From the NCBI GenBank assembly GCA_914767885.1, contig CAJZBQ010000001.1, positions 496,001 to 560,000 of the forward strand: 64,000 nt of DNA, read 5' to 3'. Source of the stretch: Blepharisma stoltei (lineage: Eukaryota > Ciliophora > Heterotrichea > Heterotrichida > Blepharismidae). This document shows, one piece after another, positions 56,587 through 64,000 of this stretch (positions within the stretch are counted from its first letter, which is position 1; each line of letters starts with the position of its first letter). A model generated the notes under the pieces. That model saw only the letters and a program-made list of their open reading frames with translations, was not told where the DNA came from and ran no database searches. The position numbers were made by a program, and so were the translations under genes.

Positions 56587-56974
56587 TTACTCCCCCCCCC
56601 CCTCCGTGAGCGAACAAAAAAATTTTGTTCGCTCACGGAGGGGGGGTAATTTTTTTTTTTAAAAAAAATTTATATATAAATTTTATAAAAAATATTTTTT
56701 TCGAAATTTAAAAAAATCCTAATTTGCAAAAATTGGGAAGCAAATATTAATTTAATTTGCAAAATTTATGTTTTAAAACGCAATTTGTTTAAAATTAAAC
56801 AGAATTAGCTCTAGATTTCATTATACTAATTATCACTTATATATCAAAATTTTTTTCCATTAAAATTTTTTCTATTAAAAAAATTTTTGTTCACTCACGG
56901 AGGGTGGGTTTTTGGTCAAAAAATGGCGATTTTTCTAATGGTTTTGTTCGCTCACGGAGGGGGGGGGGGAGTTA
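56587..56974 (+). mobile_element. MITE-A copy 12 (upstream of NDUFV1)
   Basis: Near-consensus, TTA-flanked, forward, 7 bp upstream of the NDUFV1 start codon. Confidence 0.93.
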
Positions 56975-57260
56975 GGATAAATTTTTAAAAGAAATTATTT
57001 GTATACAAAAAAGATTATAAACAACTAGTAATCACAATTGCGGAAAAACGAATTAACGCTAAAAATGAAAATTTTGATAAAAATAGAATTTGGCATATCT
57101 ATAATAGTTCAAAATAATCTAAAATATAATAATGAAGATAGGGAAAAATCTATAAAAAAGATTAAAAAATAATTAATTGACCTTTTCGAATTATAAAGTG
57201 AATTTTCTTATTTAATTGATTATTTTTATTACTTTATTAAAAGCCCTCTCCACACCTTAA

Positions 57261-58415
<1,155 letters not shown>

Positions 58416-58462
58416 TCATTTCTTAGGGGATGTGGAAGTCATAATTATCAATTATTTAGAAG

Positions 58463-59733
58463 ATGACTTCTAGTTTTTCAAGTAATTTTTATTATGTTGA
58501 AAATAATATGAAAATACTTGAAGAGAAAGCTGCAGTTGAAGGAAGCGAAAATATAGAGGAGTTTGATGAGACGAATATATATTTAATGAGTTCTATGGAT
58601 GAATTGATCTCAACTTTGACAATTTTTGACACAAATACTTGGAGGGAAGATAAAAAAGAAATAAAAATTAATAACCTAGGCAAAGAAAGCTGTGTTGTTA
58701 AGCTGCCAAATTTCAAGATATTTTGTGCTAGTTCTGGATCGAATTATAAGTATGGGTTAGCCTGCGTTATTGATACAAAAAATTGGACATATACTCTCTT
58801 ACCTTCAAAAGAATGATATCGAGAAACTGTTGGAGCATATTACAAAAACCAAATTTATGTATTTGGAGGAATTAAAGATGAGGGTAGCAGCCACAGTTGT
58901 GTGCCACTTGCATATAAATTTGATTTACTGCAAAAGCAATGGCGAGCTGTATCTTCATTGCCAATTGGATCAGATAAATGCTCGTGTATTACTTTTAACA
59001 AAAAAATTTTAATTGTTGGGAATCAGCATCGGCACATTTATTCTTATGATGTGGATTCTGATTCTTATTCAATAATTACAAATTCTGATATGAATATTGG
59101 AATTAACAATTTTAAACTTTTAGTTTCTGCTAAAAAGAGAGTCTATTTGATGCAGGAATGAGGAATGATGTATGAAAGTGAAATTCTAAATGAGCATTCT
59201 TGGGAAAATATATTAGAATGCTGGGATTTTTATAATTGATGGAACATGTATTATGTTGTAAATGAAAATATGATTTATATTGGATCAAATCAGATATTCC
59301 TTACTCCCCCCGCCCTTCGTGAGTGAACAAATCCATTAGAAAAATCGCTATTTTTTGCCTAAAAACCCACCCTCCGTGATTGAACAAAAATTTTTTATGG
59401 AAAAAAATTTTGATATATAAGTGATAATTATTATAATGAAATCTAGAGCTAATTCTGTTTAATTTTAAACAAATTGCTTTTTAAAACATAAATTTTACAA
59501 ATTAAATTAATATTTGCTGTCAATTTTTGCGAATTAGGATTTTTTTTAAATTTCGAAAAAAAATATTTTCTATAAAATTTATATATTAATGTTTTTAAAA
59601 AAAAAAAATTAACCCCTCTCCGTGAGTGAACAAAATTTTTTTGTTCACTAACGGAGGGGGGGGAGTTAATAATTATTTTCAATTTAATTTGGATACTAAA
59701 AAATTGAAAAAAATTGAGCTAGCTAATGCATAA
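58463..59733 (+). CDS. Kelch-like protein 1, split by a MITE
   Basis: Kelch-type beta-propeller pieces (YKNQIYVFGGIKDE, YKFDLLQKQWRAVSSLP) without an added domain. Two TGA codons (58814, 59159) and others are read as Trp. MITE-A at 59301-59668 lies near the 3' end; removal gives SNQIFLNNYFQFNLDTKKLK, parallel to the sister gene at 60281. ATG 58463, TAA 59731. Starts 48 bp past the dehydrogenase gene. Confidence 0.78.
59301..59668 (-). mobile_element. MITE-A copy 13 (IES in kelch gene 1, reverse)
   Basis: TTA-flanked, moderately diverged, reverse. Excision restores the last exon in frame. Confidence 0.9.
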
Positions 59734-59860
59734 ATTATTTATTAAAATTGAGACTCAGTAATTTTATGGAAAAACTCTATAATATAAAGGTTTCTGTAAG
59801 CATAACAGGTACTTATTTATTATCTAAATAAGAAATTAATTGAAATGCATATTAAAAAAT

Positions 59861-60122
59861 ATGATTAGGCTTGGAAGAAATACCACAGAAAAAGATTCCA
59901 AAAATGAAGAAGAATCTGATAATACCCACGTTTACTTAATGATCGATGATGGAGGTCAAAATAAATTTCTAATGGCAATTTTTGATATTAAGTCTTCAGT
60001 GAAGAAAAAAGAAAGTAGGTAGTAATTTAGTTGATAGAGGAATTTGTATTATTAATCTACCCAATTCTAGACTGTTTTATTTTGGCAATTGATCTTATTC
60101 GAAATGCACATCTAATAATTAA
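59861..60122 (+). pseudogene. Truncated kelch paralogue with a 16-nt intron
   Basis: Matches the first part of the two neighbouring kelch genes (TTEKDSKNEEESDNTHVYLM, then ICIINLPNSRLFYFGNWSYS). Needs removal of a 16-nt intron (60015-60030) that carries stops. Ends at TAA 60120 after about 80 residues, with no propeller. Probably a partial duplicate. Confidence 0.6.
60015..60030 (+). other. Putative 16-nt intron
   Basis: GTAGGTAGTAATTTAG; removal aligns the fragment with its paralogues (KKKEIDRGICIINLPN). Confidence 0.6.
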
Positions 60123-60280
60123 GAAACACTAGATTATATTATTGTTTAATTAATGAATAAGAGCAAAAGGCGTAGTCTTTATAGAGTTTTAGATGAAATA
60201 CTTGTATTGAAGCAATAGACTATAAATACTAGTTGCTTTTTGTGAAAAGTTTTCTCCATTAACATTTATTAGAACTAAAT

Positions 60281-61530
60281 ATGAAAACTCTTGGTAGAGA
60301 CATCACAGAAACAAATGTTGAAAATAAAGAGAAATTTGATAATACCCACATTTATTCTACAAGCAAAACAACCATAGCTTACTCATCAATATTAATATTT
60401 GATACTAAGACTCACAGTGAGAAAGAAAAAAAAATAAAAATTCCACTGCTTGATTTCGGAACTTGCATAATTAATTTGCCAAACTTTAAGCTGTTTTGCT
60501 ATGGCTCGAGTATTATCAGTAAGCTAATTTAAGCTAAAGGTTATGATTCATAAGCGGGTAAACCCACTAGCCGCCACTCATCTTAGCTCCAAAGGTCGTT
60601 TTTTTGAATCTCCAACCTGAGAAAACCTGTAGAAAAGTTCAGCTCTCTAGTGCAGATTCTCTACCGTCTGGAGAGTATCACTGATAGTCCTGATGAGAGA
60701 AGATCATGTGATAGTCGAATTGTCTAGCCCATCTGGCAGGGACTGGAAAACATTTTTGAGAAAAACAAATCTTTCCACTTTGGCAGATATTTCCTAACAT
60801 GAAGGCCTACTTCAAAAAGGACAGAAGCCCTGCTTTCAGCTTAATTAGGAGGGTCCTTCCTAATCCAGAGAGCGGCTCAGAGTCAATATAATCATTTTAT
60901 TTTTATATTATCATTAAGGGATTTGCATGCATTATTGACACAATTAACTTATCTTATAAACTTTTACCTTCAGTATCTAACTCAGTTCAAGCTGAAGGTG
61001 TTTATTACGAAAATAAAGTGTATGTATTTGGAGGGTATAAATTCAATAATTCCCCATTAGAACATACTTTCGATTTTTCAAAAAATCAATGATTTACCAT
61101 ATCTGCACTGCCCGTTGATTCTATTAAATGCTCATGTATTGTCTTTAACAAAAAAATCCTGATTTCAGGAAGCAAGCATTCTTGCATTTATTTATATGAT
61201 TTTAATATAGATTCTTACACTATAATCCCACAATCAAAAATAAGCCTAAGAGCTGGCATATGCAAATTTTTAGTCACTGATAAAATAAGAGCTTACGCAA
61301 TAGGGCAATTAGGAGCTATTTATGAAAGCGAAATTTTAGACGAGTATTCATGAAAAAAGGTGAAAGACATTTATGATGTTTCATTTTATTATGATAAAAT
61401 GAGTTATGTGCTGTATGGAAATCACGCATATTTTTGAATTTCGATCCAATTTCATCATGATTACTATCGATTTAATTTGGATACGAAAACGTTTGAAAGA
61501 GTTCAAATCAATAATTGTGTAATATTTTAG
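60281..61530 (+). CDS. Kelch-like protein 2, R2 inserted
   Basis: Paralogue of the gene at 58463 (about 40% alike by eye). Kelch blocks EGVYYENKVYVFGGYKFNNS and FDFSKNQWFTISALPVDS; ends HHDYYRFNLDTKTFERVQIN. R2 at 60523-60905 splits it; cutting in the 13-bp duplicate joins CYGSSIISK to GFACIIDTIN, matching the sister gene. Several TGA codons are Trp. ATG 60281, TAG 61528. Confidence 0.75.
60523..60905 (+). mobile_element. R2 retroelement-like copy (in kelch gene 2)
   Basis: 383 bp flanked by TATTATCAKTAAG (60510-60522, 60906-60918; one mismatch). Homologous to the right part of the insert at 53182, with the same CAGAGTCAATATAATCATTT end. Non-coding. Confidence 0.85.
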
Positions 61531-61665
61531 TAAATTACTATTAAATATTGATTCCTTTCTATAATAATGATATGAAAATGCCATTTATTTTAAATTAATA
61601 GATGAGAGTTTATCAATTAAAGTTAACTGCAATTTTATATAGAGTTTTTGAATTTTGACTAATTA

Positions 61666-64000
61666 TTAATTATTTGATATATTGATTGAAGAAGCACGAG
61701 ATACTGACTCACTTTCTCGTTTTTCTACTAATCTGTACGTTAAAGCCGAAGACCAGGAGTCCAAATTATCACTCACCAAGTAATTCGGCAGCTGTATCCA
61801 CATTTCTCTTGCTAAATTAATCATTTCTGCTTTAAAACTATATCCACCCACGCAATAAGCATTTCCATTAAAATACGTAACTTTATTTCTCAAGTCCCTT
61901 CCTTCAGTCATCATCGGCAGCGAGACCCAGCTTTCTGTTTCTATATCTAGCTTTTCAACCGATAATGAAAACCCTGACGAAAATCCTCCTCCTAATACAA
62001 TAACTTTATTTCTCTCAGGAGAAAAACATGCACAATTTGATAGCGGAAATTGTAGATTTGCCCTTGATTCAGTCCAAGTATTGAGCTCTGGGTTATATTT
62101 TTCAATGCTACTTAATCTTTGAGTCCCATCATATCCTCCAAAAATATAAATATAGCGATTATTTACAACTGTCGCACTGAAAGCACAATTAAATATGGCG
62201 TCTCAGCGCTTCGCCGATTCCCTTCGAGTGCGTGCTTTAATTATATTTGACAAGGTTTTGCCGACCCATTAATGGACAACAATGCTGGATAAGCAGCTCT
62301 GGCAATGTACAGAGCCTAGCCCTAGTCCGCTTTCAGGATTGGATATTTCCTCGAGAAAAATGGTGGGTTCAGAGTTGGAAAGGGTAAGCTGAGCAAAGTC
62401 TACAGGCAATGCCTAGACCACTCGGGCAACTACCTAGAGTGAGACTGGGAGTTACGCCCCAGGCTTTGAATTTCCCCTTTTTTTGCAGATAGTCCCATTT
62501 TTGGGATTTTTGCGGGGTCAATCTTCATCGACCCAAGTAGCATGCCGCAGAAGTCCTTAGCCTTCCACACTGAAGTCGACAAGGCAAGGATAAGACAGAG
62601 ACACAGAACTACTTTGCAGGTGCATGCGTCAGGTGGTGAAGAAGAGGAAAGGTAGTGTTCATCTCCTGGTGAGTCATCTTACTCGCCGTCGAAGACGTGG
62701 ACATTTGCCCTGGAAGCACCTTGGTGATCGAAGCGAGTTTGTCTCCAGCAGACTGGTGGGCCCGATGCGACGAAAGGCGAGTGATAAACCTGGAGTTGTA
62801 ACCCCGTAGTGGACGTTAAGCGATATAAATACCATAAGATAAGAGTCATCTTACTCAAGAAAGTTCTCCCTGTCAGCATCGCAAAGAGGGTGAATCACAT
62901 AGGGGATCCATGACGACTGCGCTATCAATAGGCCCAAGCAAGACCTGTAAGAAGTTTAAGTTTAAATCGCACTGAAAGCACAGCGTGGGACATTCATGTT
63001 AGCGCATTCTTCCCAGCTATCAGTTTGTATGCAATACCTTTCACATTGCTTAAGGAAGGTGTTAGCCATCCCATCATAGCCGCCTAATGCATAAACATAA
63101 TTGTTTATGCAGACTGCAGAGTGCTCTTTCCTGATCTGCATCATAGGCTCTTTTAAATATATTGTCTTGTTCTTGTAATGGTATACAGAGTTCGAGCTTC
63201 CTCCACCAGTTATAAGTGCGCTACCGTCAGGTAGAGCAACTGCGGCTGCATAGTAGTTGAATTCATAAGCACCGTAATAGGTTTTTAAGTCCCAAGTATT
63301 AGAGGTGATATCATATGTCATTACTTTGTTCTTGTCGCCAAAATAACAGATCACGGGCTCTATGATTTCATAGTTTCTTCTGGGATCTCATATGATGTTT
63401 CCAATACTTTGAATATAGTCTAAATATGATGTAATGTTTATGTCAACTGTAGGACACATAGTATGCAAATTTAAAGTCCCAGCTGTCGCAGGCTCTAAAT
63501 TTTCTACTTTTTCTCTAATTAAGTTAACCTCTTCTGCGTATTTTCCTCCAGCTAAATCTGCGTCATTTAAAAATTGCAATTCTTCAGCCTTTTTTAGCAA
63601 AATCTGTCTCACATTCAAAATTTCGAGCTCTTGAGCATCAAGTTTGGTTTGTTCTTCTTTGAGTCTGTTTATCTCTATTCCAAGCATGCCTTCATATGCA
63701 TTTAAGAGCTGCTCTTTCCGATTTGATAATAATTCAATTAAAATATTGAAATCGCTTTCTATTTTCATCTTGTCTGCTTCTTTTCTTTGCATTAAAGAGG
63801 ATTCTTCTTTAGCAATTTCTTTTTTCGCGTTATTTGATTTATCAATACAGCCATCAAGTCTACTAGCGATTTTGTCAACTCTTGACTTTAAAACTTTAAT
63901 GCTTTCTTCTTGCTTCACAAACTGATGGCCACTATGCTGAATTATGCATTCAATGCATATACATTCCTCACATGTATTACAAAAAAATTTTATAGGGTCG
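61666..64000 (-). CDS. B-box, coiled-coil, kelch protein (TRIM-like), 5' end cut by window edge, R1 inserted
   Basis: At the right edge a B-box zinc finger is visible (FFCNTCEECICIECIIQHSG, with His after it), then a coiled coil (KSRVDKIASRLDGCIDKSNN onward), then kelch repeats (YYAAAVALPDGSALITGGG, NNYVYALGGYDGM, NNRYIYIFGGYDGTQRLSSI, KVIVLGGGFSSG, NAYCVGGYSFKA). The order is that of TRIM proteins with a propeller. A RING would lie outside the window, so ligase activity is not shown. R1 at 62188-62966 splits the propeller; joining at the 16-bp duplicate gives PRCAFSA to TVVNNRYIY. TAA at 61666. Confidence 0.8.
62188..62966 (+). mobile_element. R1 retroelement-like copy 3 (in B-box kelch gene)
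   Basis: 779 bp flanked by TCGCACTGAAAGCACA (62172-62187, 62967-62982). 5' end ATTAAATATGGCGTCTCAGC like the other R1 copies, CAAGGTTTTGCC block, GAGTTACGCC block, 3' end TTTAAGTTTAAA. Its second half (about 62530-62960) is GC-rich and not found in the other two copies. The duplicated target has no TA. Confidence 0.85.

Noticed and set aside
62624-62879. ORFs of 61 and 66 codons within R1 copy 3
   Set aside because: Inside a non-coding repeat, opposite frames overlap, no resemblance to a reverse transcriptase or nuclease.

Overview
The window reads as germline (micronuclear) DNA of a heterotrich ciliate, most likely Blepharisma or a close relative. Three observations support this. (1) In-frame TGA codons fall where tryptophan is expected in many conserved proteins, while TAA and TAG end genes. 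(2) Introns are tiny: five of 15 nt and one of 16 nt. (3) Many exons are cut by AT-rich inserts flanked by TA, and removing each insert exactly restores the protein. These inserts behave like internal eliminated sequences (IESs), removed when the somatic nucleus forms. The species is inferred, not read directly.

Layout. 1-7.1 kb: ABHD17-type hydrolase (cut by the window edge), a tiny membrane ORF, a BPI/LBP-type lipid-binding protein, an unknown protein, proteasome subunit Rpn3 and a mitochondrial protein. 8-18.9 kb: an unknown gene with two short IESs, a rhodanese plus dual-specificity phosphatase, an EF-hand/C2 membrane protein, an LRR gene, an MGNCC-type acylated protein, a GPR180-like seven-helix receptor and a coiled-coil protein. 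19-22 kb: membrane RING E3 ligase and a secreted cyclophilin. 23.7-33.5 kb: coiled-coil genes, a large EF-hand membrane protein and SF-assemblin. 33.7-45.2 kb: pepsin-like protease, Na+/H+ exchanger with a cyclic-nucleotide-binding-like domain, and a duplicated locus of tandem cathepsin X polyproteins. 45.7-48 kb: FAR1-type DNA-binding protein, MaoC hydratase, C2H2 zinc-finger protein. 49-58.4 kb: anoctamin, ubiquitin protease, complex I 51 kDa subunit, class III alcohol dehydrogenase. 58.4-64 kb: a kelch array ending in a B-box/coiled-coil/kelch protein cut by the window edge.

Mobile DNA dominates the rest. Three MITE families (called A, B and C here) have different motifs but one architecture: an inverted motif pair at one end and two direct copies at the other, C-run/G-run tips, and a duplicated TWA (TAA or TTA). 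Family A has 13 clear copies; ten lie within gene spans. Two retroelement-like families (R1 and R2) carry 10-18 bp target-site duplications and mostly sit in exons. There are also foldback elements and nested insertions. No transposase or reverse transcriptase gene was seen, so all appear non-autonomous. The genes form no operon or single pathway; the unifying theme is programmed removal of inserts from coding DNA.
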